In this document: piece by piece, positions 47,609 through 60,350 of the stretch
How the letters are laid out: every line of letters begins with the position of its first letter
Position numbering within the stretch: position 1 is the first letter of the stretch
Source: Lingula anatina
Lineage: Eukaryota > Brachiopoda > Lingulata > Lingulida > Lingulidae
Assembly: GCF_001039355.2 (NCBI RefSeq)
Contig: NW_019773670.1
Location: forward strand, 445,707-509,706
Reading direction: 5' to 3'
Length of the DNA: 64,000 nucleotides
Program-made: the position numbers and the translations under genes
The notes under the pieces: model-generated
Database searches by the model: none
The model's input: only the letters and a program-made list of their open reading frames with translations
What the model was told of the DNA's origin: nothing

Positions 47609-49666
47609 TTAGCAACTAGAAAAATTAGGAACATATTTCTGTTTAGAGTCACACCAGCAGGGTAATCCCCCAAAAAGCGCGACCATGGAGGCGGCGTAGG
47701 TTGAACACTGAGCACGCTTGAGAAGATTTTTCCAGCCGCTGTATTGCCGACACACGGAGGATCCTTTAATATTGTTGTAAACCTCTCTCTCGCAGTAGCA
47801 TTTGTGGAGAACATTTGACGGTGGTCTGAAAGTTATAATACAGATGGTAAGGGGAAAAGTTGAGGCAGGCGGGTGGTTTGAAATATTGTGAAAAACTAAA
47901 TAAGATACTTTGATATAAGTACATGTAAGCGTGCAGTAGAAAGTAAACACGAAAGTCAAATCCGAAGGCACAGGGGATAATTGTAATAGATAAGCAAGTT
48001 GAAATGAAAAATGAACTAAAAAAATTAGACAGCAAACGTTCCGTATACATTGTACAATATACGTGGCACACGTCCAAAACAGGAAAGAAAGAATAGAGTC
48101 GAAAAACGAGGGAGAACCCTTATAGACCTGATAGGAGACGGGTGTGGTAATGAAAGATAAAGGTGCGTACAGAGGTCAAAGGACCCCGTTATTTTTTTTT
48201 TCGTTTCTAAAAATAATTCCTTACGACGAAAACAAGTAATTACGGTTATGTAGGATGTGCAAAAAATGAACTCACTCTTTGACTTCCCATTACTAACAAA
48301 TGTGTTTTTGAGAACGGTTTTTCATACCCTATCTTATTTTATTATGATTTTAATATTTCTTCTTCACATTAACTCATTATACCTGTATCCATGACAATAA
48401 ATATCTAAATCAAAACAATATCAAAGGCAGTCGAAGAGTAGGTTTATTTTTGGGTCACCCTGTAGCCTATAGGCAGAAAAGATGGGTATTCTGCTTGGCA
48501 ATAAAACCTAAAACTGTTTTGTGCTGTAGAAACAAATGGCGTGAGGAATTGACTTATCTTATCAATATTGTTAAAGAAACCATTTTTGGCAAATTTGTTC
48601 TAGCATACTGAAATACTGGTCGCATAATCTACATGTACTTTGAAAACAAAAGCGATGCTGTAATTATAGATCTATATACTTACTGATCACAGAGACACAT
48701 GTCGTGTCTGAGGCACATTTCGTCCAATTGGTCTTTGGGTGGAAGACAAGCCCTATGAATAAAATAACATAAAGTGCACGCAAATCATTAATAGAAAAAA
48801 ATCTTTCTGTCGACAAATAATATTATTTAAAACTTCTAGTACCCCTATGACAGTTTCATAAAATTTTATAAATGAATATATATTGTTGTAATTGTAGAAA
48901 AAAAAATATATAAGGTAAAAACGGTTAGCCACACTATCTGGAGGTTCTGACATTACAATGACATGATTCAGTTAATTTCGTGCGAATCAGCGACAATAAA
49001 CGTAATACGTAAAAAAAAGAAATTATTAAAGATACCTGCATTCTTCTATTGTGTTGGCACAGGTACAGCAGTCCAAGCCGATGCCGGTCGTCTTCAATCC
49101 GCACCAGTTACCATATTTTGTCGGTGAACGTTTGGAACGAATATGAAATGCTATAAGCAGAAATTAAAACAAAAAATCACGATACCCTCGACTTAACTTC
49201 TGACATAATACACGTTGTTCGTGTACAACTACATCTACCTCCGCTGTAACGTGACAGAGAGTCCCCCTATGTTAGAGAGTCCACTTCCCACTCATTTGTA
49301 CAGGTTAACCTCGCCATAGATTCTGAACCACTTCGGTCAGGCTAACCCTAACCATTATAACTAAATGGAGGGCGGAATTTCTGTTACGCAGACCCTCAGT
49401 TTCGTTACACTGGTACACGTGTCTGTGCATTTACATGTTACTGCACCTGCATGGACATCTACATGTAATTCAGTGAGATATTTATTTTGGCATTTATATT
49501 ATCGTGATTTGATAACATTTTCTAATTTTAATCACGTGGTGAACAGTAGGGATTGCAGTTTAGAAACCATACCAGTACCTCCTACCGGTACATCAGTTCC
49601 ATGGGCGAAGCAGGCAAGGGTGCAGGTAAAAACAAATAACGCAGCAAGTGGCGCCAACATTGTCAT
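47609..49666 (-). CDS. Secreted phospholipase A2-like protein 2
   Basis: Read on the minus strand, exons 49666-49579, 49150-49036, 48752-48684 and 47825-47609 encode 162 residues. A signal peptide (MTMLAPLAALFVFTCTLACF) is followed by a short pro-segment with RSKR. Then come KYGNWCGLKTTG (calcium-loop-like), the active-site helix LDEMCLRHDMC, and KCYCEREVYNN, where Glu replaces the usual Asp of CxCD. The last exon ends in PCWCDSKQKYVPNFSSC. The first donor (GGAG|GTACTGG) was chosen because it alone gives phase 1. Exon 3 is 69 nt and exon 4 is 217 nt, the same as in gene 3. Predicted secreted protein; lipase activity uncertain. Confidence 0.82.
49243..49412. repeat. Inverted-repeat element (family Y, reverse orientation) in intron 1 of PLA2-like gene 2
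   Basis: This is the reverse complement of the element at about 5984-6151. It shows GTAACGTGACAGAGAGTCCCCC at the left, GGCTAACCCTAACCATTATAA inside and GACCCTCAGTTTCGTTACAC at the right. Confidence 0.7.
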
Positions 49667-49705
49667 TGTGTGCCCTCTACACGTGAAAGTCTCTAAAGAA
49701 AGAAG

Positions 49706-49710
<5 letters not shown>

Positions 49711-49762
<52 letters not shown>
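49711..49762. repeat. (AT)n microsatellite upstream of PLA2-like gene 2
   Basis: About 50 bases of AT dinucleotide begin roughly 45 bp upstream of the start codon of the minus-strand gene, so they lie in its 5' UTR or promoter. Confidence 0.9.
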
Positions 49763-49764
<2 letters not shown>

Positions 49765-50071
49765 CGCACTTTCAGGGCAGTCGTCGATATCTATATATCT
49801 ATCTATCACATCCTGTCAGGAGAGATTCTGAACCAAATGAGCACAGGCACTAATATATTCAACATATAAGATAAAGATGAAATTAGAATTTAATAAAAGT
49901 TAAAACTCTTATACTGGAGCTTCAACGAAGTTAGCCGAGGAAGACCTTTAGAAAGTATTGCGGCTGAGACGTACATGTAGTAACCTCAATTTCAAACGTT
50001 ATTTTCAGTATAAAACTTAATTATCTCACATGTACATATACCCTGTACATGTAACTGAACAGTGTATCTAA

Positions 50072-50303
50072 GACCCCATTTCCATAGATTTTAGATCGAT
50101 CTATCCCTGTGGGGAGTCTCACTAGATTTCTGTCAGCTTAGCCGGCTTAAGCGTCTGCCCCGCCTACTGAAAGCTGTAAGGGGGTAAGGGGCAATTAACT
50201 ATGATGCGTGCTCGGTTGACTGCAATTTAACGTGAACCCCCAGGGAGTTAGGTCGATCTAAATCTTAATCTCTGGATCGATCTAAATCTCTGGGAATACA
50301 CCC
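50072..50303. mobile_element. MITE-like element (family X), copy 2
   Basis: It begins GACCCCATTTCCATAGATTTTAGATCGATCTA, then CCCTGTGGGGAGTCTCACTAGA. It ends GGGAGTTAGGTCGATCTAAAT and ATCGATCTAAATCTCTGGGAATACACCC. The ends are inverted. Orientation is opposite to copy 1. Confidence 0.8.
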
Positions 50304-53098
50304 TCAGTTTAAAACCTCTAGATACTTCAATTCTTAATTTCATCTTGACATTCGACACTATCCATGCTGAATACAAACAATGTAAGCGCTAAGAAAAATG
50401 TGGCTAATCCAGGAGACATAATGACCCTTAACAGCTGAGGTACGTTCATCCAACTTTCCCTCCCAAAATAATTAAACAGGATGGCTAAAGGAGACTAAGT
50501 CAATCAATTTCCGTCAATCTACTCTTCACATGTACCCTTACCATGTGCAGCATTTCAGTAAAATTCCCTTCGTCTTCTATATACTAATAGTCGAACAAAG
50601 CCGAAAAAATCACCTTGGTCCCCACCACTATCTTAATTAACAACATATTGGCTCCGCCAGAGATAGATCACGTACACAGCTTGGAGTATTCACAAATATT
50701 ATGGACAATGTCCGGTTAATGCTTCTATATGCCTAAGACCCAAGTACCGGGGTATGCTTGTATCCGAGGAAAGCCGTAACAAACGTTTGTCACTTAGAGC
50801 TACCAGTGAATTCACAAACGGACACTCACCTTTCCCTGTCTTCGATCAAACTGACTTCAGAGAGCGTGTCTCACCTGTGCCAGCGTGTCAGCTATAATCT
50901 TCTTGTCACATGCTCGTGATCAATTGTTGCATTAGTCCAACGAACCAATGGACGGACCCCACGCACCCTTTGGTGTTCACCGGGCGTTTTCTCGCGAACA
51001 CAATGAAAAAGTCCGGCTAAATTACTTCCGATTGTATCTCGGAGATGGATGCTCTGTAGCTTTACTGTAATCTTTGCCGGGTAGTCGGTATACGCAAAAG
51101 AAAAGTTGTCGTACCTGCCACTTAGTATCTTCGAACGTTACATCACGTGTCCTTAGACCAATGATTAAGTGGACTATCTTATGACAGTGTACATGTACAA
51201 CGTACAGTCTGCAAGTATATGTACATGTTCCAGTATCTTATAATCTATCGAGAGGTACAATAAGCTATGACACAATTCAGGCAGAAAGTTTATAAGATTT
51301 GGCCATTCTTTTTTACCCTTTTTATCGACATTTCAGTCTGAATTTAACTGTGCACTTTGACACATTTTTTTCCTATTAATTTCTTTAACAATTCATGCGG
51401 ACCGTTTCGAGCACTTTGCTTGTCTAGAAACATGCTGGTCTACCGGTACATGAGAATGGGGTCTAAGAGAAAATATTAATGACGGTGACACGGTTGGAAC
51501 GGTGACAGGCACACCACAGTTATTTCCTTATTAAACGGAGATCCGGAGAACTACGTCCACATGTTAAAACATGTCAATTTGTAAACAAGAAATTTGAAGA
51601 TATACTTTGTATGCTTTTTAATGAACAAAAAGAACATATAGAAGACGAAAATCATTACTAAATTAATGAAAACCCAGCCGTAGTCAGCCAGCAATTTCAA
51701 AGGGGTTCTTTTTCTGAAAAAGTGGACCTTTCATAGCGAAACCTCCGTGCTTTTATTATTTTCCAAGTTTTCATTAAGGAAAAACTGAGTCGATGTTACA
51801 GTGTAGTAACTTAAACCATGGAACATATAGTTCCATGCTTAAATATATTCTATTTGCTGAAAAGTTTTGAAAGACCCAAAAAGACAAAAAGACAAAATAT
51901 TTTGTTCTTCATGTTCTTAAATAAATATCACATTAAGACAATGATAAGTCAGGCAGTTAAACACAAAAAAGAAAATTGATTACTCATTAGAAGCACAATA
52001 TAGAAACCTGAGTTTTGCTTTATCATTGTTCTAAGAGTAACTTCATAAAACACGTACATGCATGCTGTGAAACAGTCTCAAACAACACTGTACAATAAAC
52101 TGCCTCAAAGAGAGTAGAGGGAGAAGAAAAATATCACAGCAACATTAGTAATATGCAGCGTCATCTTATGTATAAAGCTGAAATTGCGCAATGGATCATC
52201 ACTAGCATTACACAAAATCATCCACGTGATATACCGTTGTAAAGTACAACAGCACCAAGTATATTGCATATATAATACAACAGACATTTACACCTCAAAT
52301 AAGACAACATAAATTTGCACCATATTATACGTGTACCAGTTTTAAAAGGTACCACAATTATATTTCTCTTGCCCAAAGGATAACTTGGCCTACCTGGGTG
52401 GATCATTTTCTACAATATTATATAAAACTACGAGAAAGTGTAATCACGTAATTCGCTTTTCCAATTTTATTTATTGAAGGTAAGAAAACTATACAATAAG
52501 AAGGAAACGCCAAGAGCAAAAATACACCTTATGGCAGTTATCAGGTTTTGTCCCAGCTACTCTTCATTCCCAAAAGATGAGCCACGGTCAGTACACTTTT
52601 ACTTGGCCTACCTTCTCAATTGAGATTGAGGGTAGTATCACTAGTAATTACAATAAACAAAGGAGATGAAATGCCAACCGCCTACATCCGGCTGGCCTTT
52701 GGGTAAGTTGCATTCAGGACACCGTAGTTAATGCTGTCAACTTTGGGACAAAGCGAAGGTCCCGAGGCGAACAGCGATCAACCGTGCGATAGCGATCGGC
52801 TTAAGTACTGTATCACTGCGGGGAAAGGGGTTTGCAATATTAAAAACAAGCATTTTACACGAAGACTTCCTCGTTTAACTTGTGAAAGTGCCAGATTGTG
52901 CTGGACAGCGAACCCCCACGCTGACCCCGCCTGAGAAATGACATAGAATATGATGAAATGAACAGCGGTTTACACCTGGACGATTTTACCAGTGGTTTTG
53001 AGTATAGTCTATTTCACATGTCAACTGTGGAGTTGCTCTGGATACCATACTGGTGTGTAATTACCGGTATATGCACATTCTTACATTCAGGGCCCCGT

Positions 53099-53361
53099 TT
53101 CATCAACTCTGGATAACGCTATCTTATGAATAACGCTATCGTTTGGATAAAATTGTTATCCTCTGGACAGTTTTCCCGAGGATAGCAGTCTTTTTTAAAC
53201 ACTGAAAAGCAATATCAGAGACAAAAATAAGTACCGGGCATCTACTGTCTAGAAGACATTACTTTACCCACAGGATAATTCCCCAGAGGATAACAAATTT
53301 ATTTAATTGATAGTATTATCCAGAGGATAGCACTATCCAGTGTTGATGAAACTAGGCCCAG
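53099..53361. mobile_element. MITE-like element with GGGCC..GTTTCATCAA ends
   Basis: The ends AGGGCCCCGTTTCATCAAC and GTTGATGAAACTAGGCCC are inverted, enclosing repeated GGATAAC/GTTATCC-type words (for example GGATAACGCTATC and GATAGCACTATCC). About 263 bp, no ORF. Confidence 0.75.
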
Positions 53362-54127
53362 GGTCCAAACAGGAAGGAAGCGAAAAAGAAAACAACGTTT
53401 AAATGGGTGAAAATTGGGTATCTTTCTATTCAAGCAACAAGGTCGCCGTTTCTTTTGAGAAATTATTACTAGTATATGGAGGTTTCGCAAACTGGCGAAG
53501 CACGAATACGAAGTGCAACATGTAAACTACTGGTAAGTGTTCACTTTGAGCTAATTACAACCTCGTTTTTCGTAATTTGTCAGTCCAAGTTACGAAGATT
53601 TCTAAAAATCGATCTTCATGTTAGCCAGATCAACATCCAAGACAATTCTTATTGCCTTTTTGTACTATAAGCACTGTACAAGTGTGATCTTAAATGTATC
53701 TTAAATTGATTTTTTTAAAGTGCAGTTCAGATTTTAAGAGCAGAAATACAAAATTCGTTCTTTTTTCTTTTGTCATATTACAGGATTTATGTATGCAACT
53801 TTGTAAAAATCTACATTGTTTATCACATATCGATACTTTAACAATTACAATAAATTTACGAAATTGTGTACCTCTAATGATTAAAATTCGAATGTTTGAA
53901 ATAAATTTGTGCACCCTTCCCCCCCCCCCCAAAAAAAAAAAAAGGTTTTAAGGGTCGGTTGGCTGGGGTTTGGATTTATCTAAATAAGATCGACAACTGT
54001 TAAGATTTCAAGTTACTATTTAAATAAAATCTATATTTTCTAAGATTGGCTTTATCGTAGGTTTTTTTTTTACAAGTCAGCCTTAATGTCTACATTGAAG
54101 ACGTAACGTGTGTGAGATTATGTTATA

Positions 54128-54346
54128 CCCCCTTTACACTGGACGGCGTCCTTTCTGCGTCCTTTCTGCGACCATGAAATTTGGCATCGCTGTGGTCTTA
54201 ATTAGGAGGCACGAGCATTATTTTTGTATCAGAATGAATGCTCAATGATCAGCCAGTTGTCGGCACGTAAAATATTATAATTTTTTAACTCTCAAATGAT
54301 GCCGGACTGCTGGACGCAGAAAGGACGCCGTCCAGTGTAAAGGGGC
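54128..54346. mobile_element. MITE-like element with CCCCCTTTACACTGGACG ends
   Basis: The left end CCCCTTTACACTGGACGGCGTCCTTTCTGCGTCC pairs with the right end GGACGCAGAAAGGACGCCGTCCAGTGTAAAGGGG. This is a near-perfect inverted repeat of over 30 bp, with an interior of about 150 bp and no ORF. At the left end CCTTTCTGCG is duplicated in tandem. Confidence 0.85.
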
Positions 54347-54968
54347 CCTTACGACGTGAATAAAAAATCCATGATCATCATTTCAAAGAAAATATTTATA
54401 CCCTCGTGGAGTTGAGGTTGGTCGAACGTCAGGAAAGAAACTTTTATACTGCTCTGATACAAGATAAATCTACGGTAGTCCAACTACATGAAAATTATGA
54501 ACCTGTTATACTTGAATTTATAAGTGCCTTTATATTATACTGAACGATGATATACTAAATATTCACCGTTAACCGAAGAATAGCAGTTTTCGCTATAAAC
54601 GTTAAGTGCAATGCTTTTCTACAAACCCATTACAAGCAATCACGCGTTGAGACTTACGCATCGGTTGATCGAAACATTTACTGAAATATGCGAGACGCCA
54701 CCCTCTTCCCCAGTAGCGATCTATAACTTAATGTATAGAATCAAATAAAGGAGAATAAACGTGTGATGCAGTTAGGGTCATTTTTATTCTGAACGTTTTA
54801 AATTTTATCTAACCATATTACTTAATTTCTAGTTCTAATTTCGATTCTCAGTAAAACAAAAGTTCCAGGAATCGTATCTATTCATTTTTTAGGTTTGATC
54901 TACCCACTTGTGCTCAGATAAGGTGGACATACAAGTGCTTGCAACACTAGTACTGAGGGAATAGTCAC

Positions 54969-56184
54969 TTAACATTTACTGAAGTTGAGAACAAGTTCCT
55001 TTTTCTTGTCACACCAACATGGTATAGCCTTGAATAACAACTGCATGCTCTTTCTGTAAGCTAGGCAATGTTTCTTCTCAAAATATTGCCACCATTTGCC
55101 ATATTCACAGCAAATGTGATCCTGCCCTACGGCATCGTACACCTGCTTCTCACAGTAACACATGTGCACTAATCCCACCGGAGGTCTGTAAAATATCACA
55201 TATTTTAAAATACATCACCCAATACAATGTGCTTTCACGGCATTAATTTACGTACAAAGGTAAATTCATATTTAAATGGACAATCAATAATTTCTTGTAC
55301 CAAACCATACCTTAGGATTGTCATAGAATTAGATTATATAACGATAAGAAAAGGACATTTACAAAGTTACTAATATATGTATACAAGAATACGATTGAAT
55401 ACAAGAATCGGCGAAGTCAAGAAACTGAAAAGTGACAGGAAAGTCTTTTGTCTGATGTTTACCGCTGTACTGTTTAAAGGCATATACCGGTATTACCTTA
55501 ACTATAATGATAACTTGGGTAGCGTCCGCCAACTCAAAGCGAAAATGCATGGTGACGTAAAAGGTCGACCAAAGCATACAGGTAATGGACACCACAATTT
55601 TGTCATATGCAAATTTAACATTAAAAGACGACAGAAAACTACTCCCGGGCTGACAGGAATGGTAGTCCTAGAAATTAAGACCAGGGTCCCATATCATTTC
55701 AGATTAAATGTACCCGTAGAACAGGTTAGGGTCAGTATAAGACGTACTAGTACTAGGGGTAGTACTTCGTACATCTATATGGCGCGAATGTCACCTGTAT
55801 AAAGTGATGGGAAAGTGAATACGGTACCCAGAGAACTACCATTCCTGTCAAACGGGTAGACGTTCTCGGTCAAAATACTCACTTATCACACAGACACATA
55901 TCGTGTCGAAGACAGGTTTCGTCTAGGCTGTCCTTTGGTTTCAGACATTTACTAGATGGATGAAAAATATAACCCGGTTAAAAAAGTGAATTGACTCTCT
56001 AATAATGTAGTACAAAGTCCTTTATTTTTGCGGTGAAATCACTGAGAATTGAATAGAACATACATGCAACTCAAGTTGTTTAAACATACAATAACGTACT
56101 GTGATTCCCAAGTGTTTTTACATTCACTACATCTACTACTACTTGCATATGAGATCAACCAGTCAATTACGTTCAGTTTAACAA

Positions 56185-56215
<31 letters not shown>

Positions 56216-56860
56216 AAAAAACACACCGGCATTCGTCTACTGTATTATCACACGTGCAGCAAGGCAAGCCCTTTCCAGTGGTCTCCGCTCCACACCAATT
56301 GCCGTAATCGGCCAACCCTCGCTTTGAGCGAATATGATGAAGTTCTGAAATGAAATTGCGTTACTCTTCCAGCAATTATTCCTATGACTAAATAAAGGTC
56401 CAAAAGGCGCGTAATTTGACAGCTGTATCTGGATTAAAGGAGTTTTTATCGTATTTTGACATTATGTCCTTATTTTCCAGAGTCAAATTCAACTTACTAA
56501 TATGTGTTTATGTATTTATTCGTTTAACATACTGTGACAAAATGGTCTTCCAGATCATTTTTTTTTTATTTCAGTCATCCCGACCTGAATCCATTACCAT
56601 CTTCTTTAAGATTTTCTTTTGTTATCAAACTAATTATTTGTCACTTTGATTACGGAAAATCACCTCTTGAACATTTACACCATTAATGTGTTAGTGATGA
56701 CATAAGGAAGTTAAACCATATTTATAATAAAACTCTCAGGGATTGTACAAAAATTTAGATAATCGAATACTGTCTGCATGCTTATACCTTCGACAACCCC
56801 ACCAGCAGTGCAGCAGACAAGGCTGGTGAAGATAACGGTCAAAATGAATGACGACAACAT
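54969..56860 (-). CDS. Secreted phospholipase A2-like protein 3
   Basis: Minus-strand exons 56860-56788, 56344-56227, 55951-55883 and 55185-54969 encode 158 residues. The signal peptide is MLSSFILTVIFTSLVCCTAG. HIRSKRGLADYGNWCG gives a dibasic-type cleavage site just before the calcium-loop-like segment. The helix LDETCLRHDMC keeps the catalytic His-Asp pair. CYCEKQVYDA has Glu where CxCD is usual. The tail PCWCDKKKELVLNFSKC closely matches gene 2, and gene 3 is nearer to gene 2 than to gene 1. Exons 2 to 4 match the lengths in gene 1 or gene 2. A minus-strand poly(A) candidate is TTTATT at 54783-54788. Confidence 0.85.
55650..55858. mobile_element. Inverted-repeat element (family Y) in intron 3 of PLA2-like gene 3
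   Basis: The start CTGACAGGAATGGTAGTCC and the end AACTACCATTCCTGTCAAACGG are inverted. The interior has ACAGGTTAGGGTCAG and CACCTGTATAAAGTGATGG, as in the copy at 39031. A short ORF crossing it on the + strand is not a gene. Confidence 0.75.
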
Positions 56861-59396
56861 GTTGGCTGTACGGTGAGTCTGGTCAACTGAAAAATAAATA
56901 TGAATATATAAGATAAAATGAAATGATGTCAATAGCAACCTGGGGTCACGTTTAGTATGGTTTTTACCCAAATATGTTTTAGCCTTATTCAACCGCTGGA
57001 AATAGACGTTGGTATCTGTCTATACGAGAGTTCTTGAAGGGATTGACCCAACTAAAAAAAGCGGGAATATACCTAGATGAATTAAAAACACACTGATCTT
57101 CTTGTAATATCCAAACTACATAATGCAAGTCACAGTACCGGTAAGCCTATGTTGTGGAGTTGAGTGGTAAAGAAATGTCTGGTGAAGAACGTATTGTATT
57201 TCACAACTACATTATATCTATGCTGACAAAGAGAACCAAGACCTTATGCAAAATACTAACGTTAAAATGAAAAACCTTGTGGTTTTGCTGCCACGGTTAG
57301 ATTTAAATTAGCCACAAGGATTTCCTAATCGTGTCTTGTGAAAAACCTACATTATTCTGTTTACTATACAATTATACCACTTATCGTTTGACACTGGAAA
57401 GCTTATAATAGCACTGGGAGAACTTTTTAAAGAAGAAATGGGCGATTTATTCCATCAGAATACTCCATTTGTGTATTTTTCATTTAATATTCCAAATGCC
57501 GATCTTGAAATACCATTCAATGAGAAAAAGGAATATCAAATGACAATTTTTTTACTTTGATTTACTTTTGATTCCACCCCTAATCCCAAACAACTGCACG
57601 GGCTAACTATAAGAGTATGGATTCTCTTTTTTAACTTTTCGTATATGCTCAAGCTGCTCTTTGCAATTTGGTCCCACCTTGTTTATGCAATCTTGTATCA
57701 ACTTACGGACACCACCCCCGGACCAGCTGACCATCCACTCTAAACACCTTTTAAAACTTAACTTGTCACATATGGTGACAATTCTTTTAAAGTCGCTGCT
57801 CCAAGAGAATGGAATTTACTTCCACTTTTACTATGAAGGATAGATTCTCCAGCTTCTTTTAGAAGGGGGTAAGGATATCTTTTTAATTATAAATAAATTT
57901 TTTATATAAAGTAGTAACATTTTTAATTTCCACGATAATTTGTTTGCAAAATGGAATTTACGATGCAAATGATGTACTGATTAAAATTTGAAAGGATTTG
58001 AAGGCTTTTTCCAAACTTGCTGGAAACTTAGATGGTCTCGCAAATTTTTAGCAAATTTGCAGTAACCACTTTTTTTTTGCAACAACCTGCAAACAGTTTC
58101 TAGCAAACTCTTTTGTTTGCAGCAAATTCGCAGCAAATTATTCATTAGCTTGCTGCAAACTTTTCAGGGGGGGGGGGGGGGGACCAACGCGTCATTGATA
58201 ATGAGTGCTTATTTTATGTGTCCAAATTTCAGTCCTTTCAAACAGTGCACTGTAAAATGTAATTGTTATTTTGTCATAAAACATCTGTCAAATGCACAAA
58301 AATTGTTGCACTGATCATGAATGATTTCTTACAACGCACACAAATAGCTGGTAGTACTGTACGTAGAACTCAAGTCACAATTTATAATTAAGTGACATAT
58401 TTTAAGGCAGCAAACAACCAAAACTCACCTGATTCAGAAAGACTGGCGTTGAAACAACCTAAGGCAAGTCACGCCAAGGAATGAAATATTTTTCACCTCG
58501 ATCATGGTTTTTAATAAATATTCTGTCACCATGTGACATATTTGAAAGTAACCAATCACGCTCGGTTTAACATGCATTTAAATCGTGGCAACATAATTTT
58601 CTACTACCCTTCCTTTACCTTTAGGATATGTCACCTGTTACTATTTTTGTCGCATAACAAATGGCAAGGGGCTTGTTTGAAATTATGTATATGTAATTTT
58701 TCTGTACCACAAATGATGGATTTATTTATTAAATCCCACGCATTATGTATCCGTTCAATGAAGCACCATCCTACCTGCATTTACCGGTATTTTATGCGGC
58801 ATATAGGCCTACAGGCTGTGAAAAACATAATACCCTGCATGTCAGGCTGTTACAAAAGAATATGAAATAATCTCAGGTGAATCTGCATGCGAAAGATATT
58901 CACCCCCTTAGGTTTGTAACCTTTAGACATGTGCATGAACATCTTGTTAATCATTTGGTAAATAAGCTATTTTCATAGCAGACATTAAGGCACCTTATAA
59001 AGCGCGAACGAAGACATCCCTATTAACGTCATGTATACTAGTACAGTGTATGTACATGTAGGCGTTTAGTGTATGTAGGCGTATATTTATTTATTTATTT
59101 AACTTTATCTAACGAGGGTGAAAACATGGTAAACATAAAATTCATCTTCACCCATGGCCCTCATGAGGTTAGACAACAAATAATACATCTATTACACAAG
59201 TAAATGATAATTAACGATTGTGTTTAAACTATCAACATAACGCAATATCTTTTTGTACGAACTTGTACAGGTACATGATGTTTTTTTTTTCTTACCGGAC
59301 TGAGACACATATACTCAGCATATTTGAATGCTTACCCAAATGTTTTTATAAAAGGTGGCCACCTCAGGGTATATTGTTATCCTGAACTCAGGGTTC

Positions 59397-59397
59397 G

Positions 59398-59432
<35 letters not shown>

Positions 59433-59440
59433 CGCGCACA
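59397..59440. repeat. (GT)n microsatellite with (GC) extension
   Basis: GTGTGTGTGT repeats run into GCGCGCGTGCGCGCAC, an alternating purine-pyrimidine tract of over 40 bases. Such tracts can adopt Z-DNA. Confidence 0.9.
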
Positions 59441-60134
59441 AGCTAGTGCACACTCCAGCACGTATCAAAGGTGAATCCATATAGGTTCGTTGGGATTTTT
59501 TTATCAAACACCCGGTGTCATGAATGATAATGATACACATGTAGCTGATGTGGGGTCCGGTTCCCATTGATTTTACAGGTAAGCGCTGTCCAAGGTTATA
59601 ACACATTTACGCCATACGGATTTTACAGCCATTTTTGTTCCACAGTAGAGACCTACAGCTAGAAGTCATACATATAACCATTGATTGGCCTGGTGACATT
59701 AAATTTATTTATTTACTAGTAGAATTTGCACTGTCCATTTTTAAGTGATTAATGTAAAATGGCTGCCATGGTAATTAGACAATCCCGAAACCAAAAATGA
59801 CAATTTCACTTAATAGACTGTAGGCCTACTATTTCCCCATTTTTTTCCAGCAAGGTGTTTAAAGGAATTACTTCTGTGTTTTCTAAAAAGTCACGTTTTA
59901 TTCATCATTTGCACGCAATAGTAGTTATCTAAGTCCTATGTGGCAACACTCCCAACTCAAGAGTCACATCAATCACTGGTCAATGTTAGTAGGGCATAAA
60001 TTAGCATTTTTAATGATTAAACATCATATTTAATTTAGAGATCTTCTCGGCTTCAACTTGGCCATTATGTTAATTCATTGGCATTCGTTCACCACATAGT
60101 TTGTATTTTTTGGGGGAGGCCAACAATGAATTAT

Positions 60135-60350
60135 AGGGCGTATTCCCAGAGCTTTTAGATCGATCTATCCCCGCGGGGAGTCTCACTAGATAACTGTCAG
60201 ATAATCCGGCTTAAATGTCCGTCCCGCCTACTACAAGCTGTAAGGGGGTAATTAACTTTCGTGCCCGCTCGGCTGATAGCTATTTAGCGTGAACCCCAAG
60301 GGAGTTAGGTCGATCTAACGTAGATCGATCTAATCTCTGGGAATGGGGTC
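60135..60350. mobile_element. MITE-like element (family X), copy 3
   Basis: It begins GGGCGTATTCCCAGAGCTTTTAGATCGATCTA and ends GATCGATCTAATCTCTGGGAATGGGGTC. About 216 bp. It is nearly identical to copy 4 at 63635-63863, so it moved recently compared with copies 1 and 2. Confidence 0.85.

Larger units (their letters stand above)
49763..54968. other. Intergenic region between PLA2-like genes 2 and 3
   Basis: About 5.2 kb without a convincing gene on either strand. It contains three inverted-repeat elements (50072-50303, 53099-53361, 54128-54346) and a C-run/A-run near 53920-53943. Short ORFs show no family features. The promoter of gene 2 must lie at its left end. Confidence 0.5.

Noticed and set aside
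49365-49853. 162-codon + strand ORF
   Set aside because: It crosses a repeat, the antisense of PLA2-like exon 1 and an (AT)n tract; no domain features.
55377-55802. 141-codon + strand ORF
   Set aside because: It runs through a family Y repeat and an intron of the minus-strand PLA2-like gene 3, with no recognisable protein features.
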